Of a stretch of 64,000 nucleotides of DNA, positions 43,795 through 55,089 are shown piece by piece. The notes beneath the pieces are model-generated. The model was not told the DNA's origin. It did no database searches and saw nothing but the letters and a program-made list of their open reading frames with translations. Made by a program: the position numbers and the translations under genes. Numbering within the stretch: position 1 is the stretch's first letter; each line of letters starts with the position of its first letter. The DNA is from Athripsodes cinereus (Eukaryota; Arthropoda; Insecta; Trichoptera; Leptoceridae): assembly GCA_947579605.1 (NCBI GenBank), contig OX388306.1, positions 1,426,001-1,490,000 of the forward strand, given 5' to 3'.

Positions 43795-44025
43795 GGTTTC
43801 TCACTTTTTTCTGTCAGCTTTTGAGCGTCCTTTAAAAGCCAGGTATAAGTAAAACATTACGTTTAAGACATTATTTAACATCTTCGGTTCAGCGATGAAG
43901 TATACGAACCACATATGTATGTTTTAATTTTTATTGGCACGAAGAGGACAAGCTTTATGTTTGTTACGTGCAGGTGGGTGGTCTGGTGGCTTCCCCACGT
44001 GTGTGAAATGCCTTGATGGTATGGA
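43795..44025 (+). repeat. TAG-tail repeat, diverged
   Basis: TTCTGTCAGCTTTTGAGCGTCC, GGTTCAGCGATGAAG, GGCACGAAGAGGACAAGC and GAAATGCCTTGATGGTA in order. Confidence 0.75.
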
Positions 44026-44132
44026 ATAAAAAAATATTGAATGAATGAAACTATTTTATTCTATGGACCCCGCTTCGAAATTCGGTTATATTTTTTTTTA
44101 TATTTTACGTATTAGGTAATTTGGAATAAATT

Positions 44133-44290
44133 GAGTGGAGGTAGAGTCTCAGCCAGATGCACATGAGATTCGCGGTTTAATCCCAGGTGCCGCAAACTCC
44201 ATTTTCACGACGCAAGATTTTATCTTACTGTGAAAAGTGTATAAGGTTGTATTTGGGTTTATAACAAAAACTCAAATACATCTTTTTAAG
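44133..44290 (+). mobile_element. SINE-1 copy, degenerate
   Basis: TGGAGGTAGAGTCTCAGCC, worn B-box GGTTTAATCCC, TATAAGGTTGTATTTGGG and the AACAAAAACTC end. Several small deletions. Confidence 0.8.
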
Positions 44291-44294
44291 AAAA

Positions 44295-44770
44295 ATTGCG
44301 CCAATGCAATAAATTCGCATGTTTATTTAACACAATCATCATTTTTAATCTTTTATCACATTATATTATTATTTATTGGTTAACTGTAAACCATATTATA
44401 ACTGATATTATATAATTATTTATTTGTTTGTTTATCATTGCTTAATGATAACATTTATTAATAACAATAAACAGATAACAATATCAAATGCACACCACGT
44501 CTGGTTAGTATTGCATTATCAGAAAACCACTCTTACACCCAGTGAATTTCAAAATAGACTGGAAATGCGACCAATATAATTTTGCGGACAATTTGAATTC
44601 ATATCAACCAGTCTTAAACGTTCGTTGGTTCAAGAAGATACGTTCATAAAATCGTTCTCGAGTCTTTCATTGTAGATACTTTTATAAAAGTATGTTAGTG
44701 TTAATTTGGAATTTATTGATATTCCATATATGAAAACTTTTTTAAAACAATCACCATTCTTTTTTTATAC
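44295..44770. other. No gene seen
   Basis: AT-rich with no supported feature. Confidence 0.4.
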
Positions 44771-44775
44771 ATGTG

Positions 44776-44880
44776 GGCCTAGTCAAAACACATTTAAGCG
44801 TTACTTTTTCGTTTCGTTTCCGTTCAAATGTAGACGACGTTGCGAGAAAACGAAACGCTCAAATGTGTTTTGACTAGGCC
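44776..44880. mobile_element. MITE-C, 105 bp
   Basis: GGCCTAGTCAAAACACATTT and its inverted copy at the right end; interior GTTTCGTTTCCGTTC and GACGACGTTGCGAGAAAACG. Other copies at 45150-45326 and 60545-60748. Confidence 0.88.
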
Positions 44881-44904
44881 TAATGATCTTTATGTAAGTT
44901 TTGT

Positions 44905-45395
44905 AGAATGCGTGTAAATAAATTGAGATGGTTTGGTCATTTGGAACGAATGGAAGGCGAAAGAATGACAGAGAATATATTTATCTGAAAAAAAGGGTGT
45001 GAGGAAGCCCGGGCGTCCAAGAATGGCTTGATCATTTGTATGTAGATCAAACTCTTAAGGATAGCCGTGTTTTGAGTAAAAGAAATCGACGTGAGTGCAT
45101 GAGAAATTGTATGACTGTGGAAGAAGCGAAAGAAGTATGTAAGGACAGTGGCCCTAGTCAAAACACATGTAAGCGTTACGTTTTCGTTTCGTTTTCGTTC
45201 AAACGCGGACGACGTTGCGACGTTTCGGAGCTAAAATACACAAGTAGCTCCCAAAATAGACGCGTTCTCGCAACCTTGTCTTGTTTGAACGAAAACGTAA
45301 CGCTTAAATGTGTTTTGACTAGGCCTACAGATCTATATGGCGTTCCGTTCACTCTGCCTACCCCACTTGGGATAAGGGGTGAGGGAATAAACTAG
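44905..45395 (+). pseudogene. Non-LTR RT end (type 2), interrupted by MITE-C
   Basis: Reads NKLRWFGHLERMEGE in one frame, then after shifts VLSKRNRRECMRNCMTVEEAKEVCKD up to 45149. MITE-C lies at 45150-45326, after which the 3' end (ATCTATATGGCGTTCCGTTC and a GATAAGG..GAGGG block) resumes. The 119-codon frame crossing the insertion is chimeric and not a gene. Confidence 0.75.
45150..45326. mobile_element. MITE-C inside a retroelement
   Basis: TGGCCCTAGTCAAAACACATG ... ATGTGTTTTGACTAGGCCT with ACAG on both sides (45146-45149 and 45327-45330). Joining the flanks at one ACAG restores the GTAAGGACAGATCTATATGG text seen in other retroelement copies, so the boundaries are secure. The interior has GTTTCGGAGCTAAAATAC, absent from the shorter copy at 44776. 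Confidence 0.88.
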
Positions 45396-45545
45396 AATAG
45401 AAGTTTTGTAATGATAATGGGAATGATATGCAATGGGAATTTACAGAGGTTCAAAAAGGGTTATTTTATAGATCTCTACAATCTATAACTCCACCAATAC
45501 AATGGTTCAAATGGTTCAAAAAATACATCAAAATCAATCCATGGC

Positions 45546-46455
45546 ATTTATTTATTTATTTATTAATTTATTCAAATTGACGGAACACTACAGACAATAC
45601 ATATAAATTTAGTACAGATATATAATTTTGATTAACAAGTATGTAATGCAATGTCCAATTTATAAGTGTTCATATATTAAATGATTTATTTTATATTATA
45701 GCCCATTCGGTTGTCATACACAATCAAAAATATAAAAGCAATCAAAAAGAAGTCAAAAATTTTGAAATATAAACATTAATGAATTATTCAAATGAAACAA
45801 TTATTATTATTTTTTAAATACTTACAAACTATGAACACAAAATGTAAACAAAAAAACAAAATTTACCTACCTGTATATAATTTAAATCATTTATACCAAA
45901 AACTTGTAATTTATGTAATTTGAGTGTCATGATGTACAAAGGGAAGGGAAAACAATGATAGGAACAGTTATTAAGAGATGCAGAGAAAAACGAAGTCATG
46001 AATCGCTACACATAACCTGCAAAATTGACATTTTAAAAGTGCGAGCACTACCGGCGAACATGTCAATACCACCGAACTTCGCATTATAAGTACTCATAAT
46101 GCGGTGTAGAGGGTTTCTCAAACCAGCATTAGTGCGAGCCGCACTTAAGTAAAGGGGACGATACGACCTTCTATCTGACAGCACACGAAAACCTACTCCA
46201 GCCAATAATCGAGGAACATCGACATCAGATGTACAAATTCTCCTTAAAACACACGCGTCGATAAGTTCTCGACGAATTGACAAGTCAACAAGGTTGTCCA
46301 TCACATTTATTCGATATCTGCGTCCACACATTCGCAAAAATTTCCGTTGTAGACGTTCAATAGTCACAATATATTTGTCATACAGCGGATTCCATATCGA
46401 TGAAAAATTGTTTATTAAATGTAAATTGTTTATTAAATGTAAATATTCCAAAAAT
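45546..46455 (-). pseudogene. Jockey-type non-LTR retrotransposon 3' end, copy B
   Basis: Minus strand, open for 151 codons (45996-46451): SSIWNPLYDKYIVTIERLQR, FLRMCGRRYRI, then DVDVPRLLAGVGF, RTNAGLRNPLHRIM and SILQVMC. This is the RT C-terminus of a Jockey-like element, homologous to copy A. 3' UTR 45560-45995 ends in a (TTTA)n run. 5' truncation near 46400; the AAATGTAAATTGTTTATT duplication there is probably part of the junction. Confidence 0.85.
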
Positions 46456-46698
46456 TGTGATTCAATATCTAATTTGTAGAATGCGTCTAGGTCACTGTAT
46501 TGTGGGTTCTCACCTTCACAGGTTTGGTATAACCAATAGTAAATACTATTGGTTATACTACAATGAGTGTGAATTAAATATAAAGACTCTGGCTTACGTT
46601 TTCTTTAAATATCCAATTGGTTCGGACCACGGTTTCTATGATATGATGAATGACGTTGAATGGTCTTTTATGATTAATGAGTTCGTCTTTGATTTAAT

Positions 46699-46883
46699 GA
46701 GTTCGTCGGTAGCCTGGAGGTAGAGTCTCGGCCTTATGAACATGAAGTCCGGGGTTCGATCCCAGGTGCCGGCAAACTCCCCTTTCACGACACAAGCTTT
46801 TAGCTTACTGTGAAAGGTGTATAAGGTTGTATTTGGGTTTGTAACAAAACCCAGATATATCTTAAAAAAAAAAAAAAAAAAAA
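46699..46883 (+). mobile_element. tRNA-derived SINE-1, full length with long poly(A)
   Basis: GAGTTCGTCGGTAGCCTGG head, B-box GGTTCGATCCC, body to ATATATCTT and about 21 A. The intact boxes and long tail suggest one of the youngest copies. Confidence 0.92.
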
Positions 46884-46889
46884 TATGAC

Positions 46890-47750
46890 TAACTCATTTC
46901 TTCTGAACTCTGCCACAATCAGATCAATAATAAGATGGCACAAATTTTTTTTTGTGCAGCTGTAAAGTATTTTTAAATAACTGATTTGGCTCAAATTACT
47001 CAGTTTTGCGTAAATATCCTTTAATAATAAAAATGATGATACATACTCGTATTATCTACTCCTTAAACTGTAAGAGTATATATTTAAAAAATTTTAATTT
47101 ATAAAACTAAGTTAGCAATTATTAACAATGTAAAACTTTGCAGCATGCGAAGTACTTAACACTTTCTCAATATTAAACTGAAAAGTTTCTACATAATCTA
47201 ATTACAAAATGCTCTCCGGAAACTTTTATCATCCGAGAGTATTAGAGCTAAAGAGAATAAGTCTACAAACGAAACGAAGTTGCAAACAATAAAATTTTAA
47301 TAAACAATTAACATATTTCCGAGCTCTTGATAAAACTTGAAGTACGTACTTTCAAGTGTCCTTAAAAAACTTCCTTGAATTAAACATCTTTCCAATTATT
47401 ATTAGATTGTTTCATCCTATATTATTATTAGATTGTTTCATCCTATATTTTACGAATGTCCTTCTCACTCCTCAATACTTCGAATTTAAACACTCATTGA
47501 AGGAATATGTATGTTTTTATTATTTATACATGAACATTGGGTAACCATGTTTTCCAATTGAGACGCCTGATTGGTTTTGTCAATGGCCCGCTGTACTCAA
47601 GATCAGTAAAACAAACGATTGTAAATGTTTTAAGTATTTATACATAGTCGTACTTTATTTACAAAATATACAAAATTAATGATTTCTCAAAAATTCAGAG
47701 GTTTCAAGGGATATTGAAATAATATATCTGTTGACACAAGACTTATGCAC
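46890..47750. other. No gene seen
   Basis: AT-rich; one short duplication (ATTATTAGATTGTTTCATCC, about 47397-47444). Confidence 0.4.
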
Positions 47751-47755
47751 CACAC

Positions 47756-48199
47756 AGCGAGTCGAATTTAAACCGCTCTATGCTGCATTGTCTTTGTTTA
47801 ATTTTAATGTAATCTATCTATGTTTCTGTGATCAATCTCTTATGTCATAATAGAGCGAGTCGAATTTAAACCGCTCTATGCTGCATTGTCTTTGTTTAAT
47901 TTTAATGTAAGCTATCTTATGTAATTTTAATGTAAGCTATTTAATCTCTTATGTCATAATAGAGCGAGTCGAATTTAAACCGCTCTATGCTGCATTATCA
48001 TTAATTTTAATTAATTTTAATTAATTTTAATTGTCATTAATTTTAATTAATCATTGTCTATAATTTTAATGTAAGCTATTTAATCTCTTATGTCATAATA
48101 GAGCGAGTCGAATTTAAACCGCTCTATGCTGCATTGTCTTTGTTTAATTTTAATGTAAGCTATCTATGTTTCTGTGATCAATCTCTTATGTCATAATAA
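47756..48199. repeat. Minisatellite, four long units
   Basis: AGCGAGTCGAATTTAAACCG starts at 47756, 47854, 47963 and 48102. Spacings of 98, 109 and 139 differ because of internal duplications of TTTTAATGTAAGCTAT and ATTTTAATTA. Each unit ends CTCTTATGTCATAATA. Confidence 0.93.
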
Positions 48200-48299
48200 A
48201 ACCAATATCTTCTGATAAAGTTGTCGTATATTTGAATAGCTCCGAGTGTTTTAATCTGAAAAAACCCAGGCATTTTTCGAAATCAGGAATTCAACAATA

Positions 48300-48405
48300 A
48301 TGTCTATCCCACCACATCATCTTCCAAAAGTGGAATAGGACGAACTGCATGTACTAATCCACTGGCTATCCCAGTTGTGGGAGATGCCGTTATCAATAGT
48401 TTGAC
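48300..48405. repeat. TAG-tail repeat fragments
   Basis: CTATCCCACCACATCATC, GAACTGCATGTACTAATCC and, in the other orientation, CTATCCCAGTTGTGGGAGATG suggest two inverted scraps of the family. Confidence 0.5.
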
Positions 48406-48964
48406 CTTTTGTTGCTTTTATTTATAAACATATTGCAATAAACGGCGTAGGCTTTATTACCTAAACCCAAAAACTGATCCCAACTGAATGATTCTCAATA
48501 AAAAAGTTTATTGATTAAAAGTCATTGTTCTGTGCATTTTCTTTTGAATCTTTCCCCCAATATATTTTTGATTATATAATGAAAATTACAATCAGCAATT
48601 TTCCTTAAATTCAAAACCAAAATACCGTTTATATTATATGCAAATTTCCCTTCTGAGAATTAAGGGTGGTTTGATAAATGCTTGAATTTAATGACACTTA
48701 GAGAAGAAAAACGAAAAAACTGTTAATAAGATGGATGGGAAGAAAAAGGATAAAGTTTAACTCCAAATAAATAGAATTTAACAAAGGTTTTACAATGAAA
48801 AATAAACAACCACACAAAATAAAAGAATATTTAATTTTCAAATTTATTAGTATTCACAATGTGTTATTTACGCGGCATAGTTGTATTACAAGTTTTCCAC
48901 CATGTTAAGTTATAAAGTTTAATTAAAAGATCTGCGAACGGACAAATTAATGTCATTAACGAGC

Positions 48965-49055
48965 AGACTGAATAATAATAATAATAATCTGGACAATTTA
49001 TTGCGCGCCGTTTTGTGGAAGGTACAAACCACCGCAAGGGCGCATTTTCAGTTTT
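48965..49055 (-). repeat. Non-LTR 3' end with (ATT)n tail
   Basis: Inverse of 21085-21165: AATAATAATAATAAT, CAATTTATTGCGCGCCGTTTTG and ACCACCGCAAGGGCGC. Confidence 0.6.
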
Positions 49056-49089
49056 ATTTTTTAATTTATTTATTGTTATGATCAAATTT

Positions 49090-49435
49090 TAATATATTTT
49101 ATAAATTTAATTTAACTATTAAAAAAATTTAATGCATTTCTAATTGTCACAAATTTGAAATATGAAACAATTATGTGAGTTCTAATTGTAGGTATTATTA
49201 TTTGTCACAAATTTTATCCACTAGTTCATTTGTTTTAAATTTGTAATTTTTAATTAGTTTGAAAGTAATTTAACACTCAAAAAACAATTATCTTTATAAA
49301 ACTATTGAAACTAAAAACACTGTATTAAAATTTTGTTATTTTGAATCATTATTAGATAATATTTTAATTTTTACAAGTGAGACGTCAGAGGTTTCAGGTA
49401 GCCACTACGGGCGCCATCCACCGACTATCCACCGA
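49090..49435 (-). repeat. Inverted partner of the 4.9 kb repeat
   Basis: Ends with CAGAGGTTTCAGGTAGCC and GCGCCATCCACCGAC. Its reverse complement is colinear with 4905-5225. Confidence 0.75.
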
Positions 49436-49679
49436 CTGAAAACTGTCGAAACCGGTTGCGGACTTCTAAAACTTTGTGATAATTAAACACAGTGAAAAAA
49501 GAACATTGTATCTGTGTTCTTCCTCTGTCAGACACTTTGCTAAAGCTCTTGTATATGTTATAAGTCGCGTAACGAAAAATGATCGAGGGTGTTTTTATTT
49601 TTATTTTTGTTTTGCTTTGGGACCTGTAACATATTTTACTCACCCCGTGCAGTTCCCGGAAAATTAAAGACTTACCATT

Positions 49680-49890
49680 CTTTTCTGTAATTTTTTGAGT
49701 GCCCTGCAAAAGTCAAAAATTCGTAAAACATCGCGACAAGACATTTTACATATTCAATTCATCGATGAGGTACTTATATGTCATCTATTCTAAGTATCTT
49801 AATTTTATTGGCACAGAGACGACAACTTGCATGTTAACTACATGCAGTTAGCCTGCTGGCTACGCCACTTGTGGGATTTGTCGTGATACC
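49680..49890 (+). repeat. TAG-tail repeat, diverged
   Basis: TTTTCTGTAATTTTTTGAGTG, TTCATCGATGAGGTAC, GGCACAGAGACGACAACTTGC and CTACGCCACTTGTGGGAT. Confidence 0.75.
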
Positions 49891-50024
49891 ATAATTATTA
49901 TTATTTATTTTTTAAAATACACTCACGAGTTTTTTTGGGCCCTTTTCACTCGAGAAAATTTCGATTTAATGAAATTTATTTTATTCTATTCTTTGTACAC
50001 GAAGTGATTTCTGATTGCAAAAAA

Positions 50025-50115
50025 ACTGTATATAATTGCCTGACGATTCCAAGTGCCAAATCAATGGCAAATGCTCAATGCCAAATCAATGGCCAATAAG
50101 AATAAAGAATAAGAG
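50025..50115 (+). repeat. Retroelement 3' end, shared with 1.4 kb
   Basis: Same GCCTGACGATTCCAAGTGCC block as 1400-1460, with an extra internal copy of TGCCAAATCAATGGC. Confidence 0.6.
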
Positions 50116-50189
50116 AAATTCAATCAGTTTTCCTCTCATGTATGAATTTATTTGGTGTTATTGTGGTGGTATTATGCGGTTTAATTTGG

Positions 50190-50395
50190 CTGAGAGGAAT
50201 GGTGCCCGGAGACGTGGACATCATTCAAATTAAATCCTACAGGACGGTATCGTGTTGAGCACATTGAACAGGAGAGCATGCATGAGGAATTGTATGACAG
50301 TGACGGAAGCGAAAGATGTATGCAAGGATAGAAGGAAGTGGCGCTCGATCCTTTCTGCCTACCCCGCAAGCCGCAAGGGAAGCGGCGTGATGGTA
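50190..50395 (+). pseudogene. Non-LTR RT C-terminal end (type 2)
   Basis: LAERNGARRRGH in one frame, then in another LNRRACMRNCMTVTEAKDVC and KDRRKWRSILSAYPAS, as at 42043-42297. A deletion after the first segment shifts the frame. Confidence 0.75.
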
Positions 50396-51032
50396 TGTAT
50401 CTATGTATGTAGGTTTAATCTTGTATGTGTGTCCTCCTCGGTGTAAGATTTTCCACCAAGATGCGTCAAGGGAATAGGTACTAATCAATCTTCGAGTGAG
50501 TTCTGCAGAAAGAAGCCCATAAGCTAAAATTATAATCACATTTTTAAAAATTTGCTCTAAACTGACTGAATTTCATTGTAACCAATGTTCTTAAAACATC
50601 CAGGCTAAGTTGTGGGAACCCTTGTTTTGATGTATGTCATTTAATGAAAATAAGTATTGAAAAGGCAAGCTGTTGTAAAAAACGGTTCTGTTATTCTTTA
50701 TTGCTTTTCGAACTTATGAAAAAAAGCTCATAAAGGTTCTTCTTCTACGCAGGGACAGTATTCATGTAAAAAAATATATTAAAACCCCAATACAAAAATG
50801 CCTGAGTGACGATGTAAAAGCTTGCTCGATATTTGAAGTATACGCGTACATTCATATTATCTCCATATAAATATTTGAGTTATGTGCGTGTATTTACTTA
50901 TACATTTTCTTTTACAGAAGTCTAGAATGACACTATTCGTCGAGATAAAATTACCCTCTATACAAACTCTGATTGTTTGGATGGGAAATTAAAAAAAAAA
51001 TTAAGCAAACAGGTACTCCCTAAAATGTATCA

Positions 51033-51083
51033 GTATTGTTGCTGATGATGGAACAAGTAGTTCCGAAAACGTTATAACTAAAT
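51033..51083 (+). ncRNA. Hammerhead ribozyme-like motif, best in window
   Basis: Exact core CTGATGA (51042-51048); one extra T; stem II GGAAC/GTTCC (51050-51054, 51060-51064) with loop AAGTA; GAA (51065-51067); self-complementary AACGTT as stem III (51068-51073, giving the A15.1-U16.1 pair); A51074 at the cleavage position; stem I GTTG/TAAC (51038-51041 with 51075-51078, one G-U) with partial pairing beyond. All invariant hammerhead positions are satisfied except for the extra T next to stem II. Palindromic stem III is typical of Penelope-like and retrozyme hammerheads that work as dimers. Confidence 0.65.
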
Positions 51084-51099
51084 ACAGTTATTTTAGTGG

Positions 51100-51780
51100 A
51101 AAATACTATGTTTCTTTTATTTTGCATAAATTAATAATAAATATGGAATTTCACAGTGTTAATCAAAAAACATTCGATAAATTAATAATATAGGTATAGT
51201 TTTCCAATCAAATAATTAGAAAATCTGCAAAATCATGTTGCATATAAACCATTTTCCAACGACTATTAAATTATTGTGGTTGATAGACAAATTTTGAAAC
51301 AAGACCATAATGACGAAACTTGTATTAATAATTGTGTGAAATTATGAAATTCCTTGAATTCCCACAATTTTATTGCCCACAAATATCAAAGTTTACGTGA
51401 ATAATCATATTTGAAATATAATTTTGTAGGTATATCACACAAAAGACACCAATACTCTTATAAGGGTTCTTGTTAGAAGAACTTGATAGTATATTGTGGG
51501 TTGACCACAGTACAGTGTACCTAATAATAATGTACGCGACGGGAAAGTTTGAAATTGGAATAAGTTTTCAAACAGACGTCTTTGATTATAAATAATATTT
51601 ATGAGAAAATATTTTATTTGGAAAGGATTTTGAGAAAAAAAGGCTGATCTATAACATATTACATCAAGATATCGCACAAAGTGGGATGGCCAGTGAACAG
51701 TAATAATAATTGTCAATGTTTCTACAATTCAGGCCTGGTTTTGACTTCATTAAGAGCATGTTAACATGAATGCTGCGGTC
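51100..51780. other. No gene seen
   Basis: AT-rich; a 93-codon minus frame (51435-51716) has no recognisable domain. Confidence 0.4.
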
Positions 51781-51788
51781 TTGTATTA

Positions 51789-51964
51789 GTGTCATCTCTC
51801 ACCGGGACGCCATGGCGACGTCGCCAGCTACTTATCGGAATAATTTACACCGAAATGTATTGGGACTAACTCACGTGGCTAAGGATTGGCCACGTCGCCA
51901 ATCGTAGAATTATTTGGCTACGTAGCCGGCGACGTCGTCATGACGTCCCAGTGAGGGATGGCAC
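51789..51964. mobile_element. PIF/Harbinger-like MITE, 176 bp
   Basis: TTA on both sides (51786-51788, 51965-51967). Ends GTGTCATCTCTCACCGGGACG and, inverted, GTGCCATCCCTCACTGGGACG, followed by GCGACGTCGCC-type sequence. Non-coding. Confidence 0.82.
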
Positions 51965-52074
51965 TTACTGTTCACGAGTTGCCAATAAGTTGCCTCTTTC
52001 GGCTAGAGAGTCATTGAAGGAGAGTAGTAAAAAACATCAAAAACGTTATGTTTTTGGCCGGCAAGCTTTAGGCT

Positions 52075-52185
52075 GCCTACAAAATGTCTTTATTTTTTCG
52101 AACACCTGCTTTTTACAGGACAATCAAAAATGTACGGAAAAGATTGGAAGACCAATTCTTTACCGAGTGCTCCATGGAACGGTGA
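52075..52185 (-). repeat. TAG-tail repeat, 5' part
   Basis: TTTTTCGAACACCTGCTTTTTAC, GGACAATCAAAAATG and TCTTTACCGAGTGCTCCATGG. Confidence 0.75.
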
Positions 52186-52194
52186 TATATTAAT

Positions 52195-53370
52195 TATTTA
52201 TTGATTTATTTCCCCACCATATGGCTAATAAATAGTCTTACAAAACTGTTATAAAAATATGGACTTGGACATTTCATAAAACACATTAAACGCTATACAT
52301 TATAAAATCAATAAGTAAAACTCACAACAACAGAAATAATATATAAACGAATTTACAAACAATATACAAGTCTTCACAAATCCTAAATCACTCGCAAACG
52401 AGTAGATGGCCTTGCTAATAATAGAATAGAAAAGTCATGACAATTTTTTATATATATATGCAACATTCATAGGTAAAGACCACAAACAATATTTAGCAAA
52501 TATTGAATATGAAGCAGCTCAGATAAAATAATAATTCATAGACAAATGTAAACAATGCAGGTGATTTATGATGATAATAATAAATATTGTAGTAAAATTA
52601 CCTTATTTACATTTTACTTATTGACACCTAAATTGACCAAACTAAATATTTGTTTTTGTTTTGACATTTTTCAATAATTTGACTTTTCTCAGCTTCTATT
52701 GACACTGAATATTATTAATTCTACAACATCCATTTTTAAAGACTGTGTGCTACTTGACGTCCCATTTATTTTTGTTTGAAATAATCTCATAAATACTCTT
52801 TTATTGAAAATTTGACAATATAACCTACTATCGAATTGACTTGTGATCCATTAACTTTTTTTTCCATTCATAACTTATGCTGTGATACTGATAGTTGTGT
52901 TGTTCTTTTTTTGTGTTTTTTTTTTTATTTTTTATTATGATTGTTGTGTCTTAATATTCTACACTTGTATATACATCATATGAACTATGTATGTAAATGT
53001 ATAAAATGTAAAAGGCTAGCGCCGTGAATTGTTACTAAATAAATAAATAAATATAGTCTCGAAGTTTTCAATAGATGGCGATGATACTACTCTCCGAGTG
53101 AATTAAGACTAACAGCTGGTGCACAATATGGTAAGAATTTAAAATAAACAACTCGCAAAACTAGTTATAAATAATTAATTAAAATGCAAATTTACACATT
53201 GACGCAACGTTCTGATCTACAAAATCGCAATCTTTATAATATAGATTGTCCAGTTCCAAAACTCAACAAGGCGAAAATTTCGAAAATTTAAACTCACTTG
53301 GTAATACACACAATAAATGCAAAATCTGATAACACTAATGTCACTGTCAATATATGAAATGTTTATAATA
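52195..53370. other. Retroelement-like 3' sequences, no gene
   Basis: 52195-52240 opens with TTATTTATTGATTTATTTCC, like an inverted (TAAA)n tail. 52985-53052 ends GGCTAGCGCCGTGAATTG and (AAAT)n, like a plus-strand tail. No coding remnants between. Confidence 0.4.
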
Positions 53371-53375
53371 TTTAT

Positions 53376-54224
53376 AGCCTGTAACCTGGCTAAAGAATGA
53401 GATTACGTACCTATAGAGTGCATTATTTATAATCTGTTTTATCTAATTACTTTATATTTTTAGCCTGTAACCTGGCTAAAGAATGAGATTACGTACCTAT
53501 AGTGTGCATTATTTATAATCTGTTTTATCTAATTACTTTATATTTTTAGCCTGTAACCTGGCTAAAGAATGAGATTACGTACCTATAGAGTGCATTATTT
53601 ATAATCTGTTTTATCTAATTACTTTATATTTTTAGCCTGTAACCTGGCTATAGAATGAGATTACGTACCTATAGAGTGCATTATTTATAATCTGTTTTAT
53701 CTAATTACTTTATATTTTTAGCCTGTAACCTGGCTAAAGAATGAGATTACGTACCTATAGAGTGCATTATTTATAATCTGTTTTATCTAATTACTTTATA
53801 TTTTTAGCCTGTAACCTGGCTAAAGAATGAGATTACGTACCTATAGAGTGCATTATTTATAATCTGTTTTATCTAATTACTTTATATTTTTAGCCTGTAA
53901 CCTGGCTAAAGAATGAGATTACGTACCTATAGAGTGCATTATTTATAATCTGTTTTATCTAATTACTTTATATTTTTAGCCTGTAACCTGGCTAAAGAAT
54001 GAGATTACGTACCTATAGAGTGCATTATTTAGAATCTGTTTTATCTAATTACTTTATATTTTTAGCCTGTAACCTGGCTAAAGAATGAGATTACGTACCT
54101 ATAGAGTGCATTATTTAGAATCTGTTTTATCTAATTACTTTATATTTTTAGCCTGTAACCTGGCTAAAGAATGAGATTACGTACCTATAGAGTGCATTAT
54201 TTATAATCTGTTTTATCTAATTAC
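53376..54224. repeat. 86-bp tandem array, 10 units
   Basis: AGCCTGTAACCTGGCTAAAG starts at 53376, 53462, 53548, 53634, 53720, 53806, 53892, 53978, 54064 and 54150, exactly 86 bp apart; the last unit lacks its final 11 bp. Only a few variants are seen: GTGTGC in unit 2, CTATAGAATG in unit 4, and TTTAGAATC shared by units 8 and 9. Each unit contains AGCCTGTAACCTGGCT, a partly self-complementary stretch. Confidence 0.97.
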
Positions 54225-54229
54225 GATGT

Positions 54230-54770
54230 CAAAAATTACATGTCTAGTTCCATAACTCATCATTTCGAAAAATTGGTAATACACACAATAAACGCCACTT
54301 TTCCAATTCCACAAACAAATAATTACCAAAAATACACCGTACCCTTTGTATATTAAATATTAAGTTATGAAATAAAATAATGTAACCATTTTAATTCCAC
54401 AAATAAATATATCGAATAATTTAACTTTTAAACGGTTTAAAGACAACGTGAATCTTTATCAGTGCGAATATTTTATAATAAATTTAATTTTCTGTTGTGT
54501 TTTTAAAGCATAATGTAGTTGTATCAAAATTTCAAAAATGAAGATTTCTCGAATTTAAGATATTCTACTTGTTGACTTATGGAACTAAATAGTCGATAAT
54601 CGATATTGTGTACTTACATTTTGATTAAGTTAAAGCATATTAATTAAGTTTGATTAAGTAAAAACATTTATCACATAAACACTTCTTGTTCACTATATTC
54701 GTGAAGAAGTAGTAGTAGTTTTCGAGTTTCCTGTAAAAATAAAGACAATTTATGTCCAGATTTGCCTTCC
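54230..54770. other. No gene seen
   Basis: AT-rich; a scrap of TAG-tail repeat (GTTTTCGAGTTTCCTGTAAA) at about 54716-54740. Confidence 0.4.
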
Positions 54771-54777
54771 AATACAC

Positions 54778-55085
54778 AGTTCAAATTCAAATTCAAATAT
54801 TTTTATTAAAATAAAATTTACAATTTAATAATATTACATACACACCTTATTACTAAAAAAAAACACATTTATTACATATTTGACCCTCAAAATTGAGCAA
54901 TGCTCGTGTTTTGAGGGTTTAAACATATTTTATATAATTTAGATAAAACAATAGCGCTCACCAAACAAAAACAAAAATAAACACATATCCACAATACAAA
55001 CAGCAACCAAATACAGTTTCTTAACAAAACTCAACAACAGAGCAGTTGAACAGCTATTTAAAAATATCTTTCACAGTGTATAGTA
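54778..55085 (-). repeat. Probable retroelement 3' UTR with TTTGAA tail
   Basis: Begins with AGTTCAAATTCAAATTCAAAT, which on the minus strand is a (TTTGAA)n tail of the kind seen on several insect non-LTR elements. A small hairpin (TGACCCTCAAAA .. TTTTGAGGG) lies at 54891-54918. No coding part. Confidence 0.5.
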
Positions 55086-55089
55086 TATT

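Noticed and set aside
45036..45395. 119-codon frame as a gene
   Set aside because: It runs from a retroelement end into an inserted MITE and back; the chimera has no independent support.
53376..54224. CRISPR-like array
   Set aside because: The units are contiguous with no unique spacers, so it is a simple tandem repeat in a eukaryotic setting.
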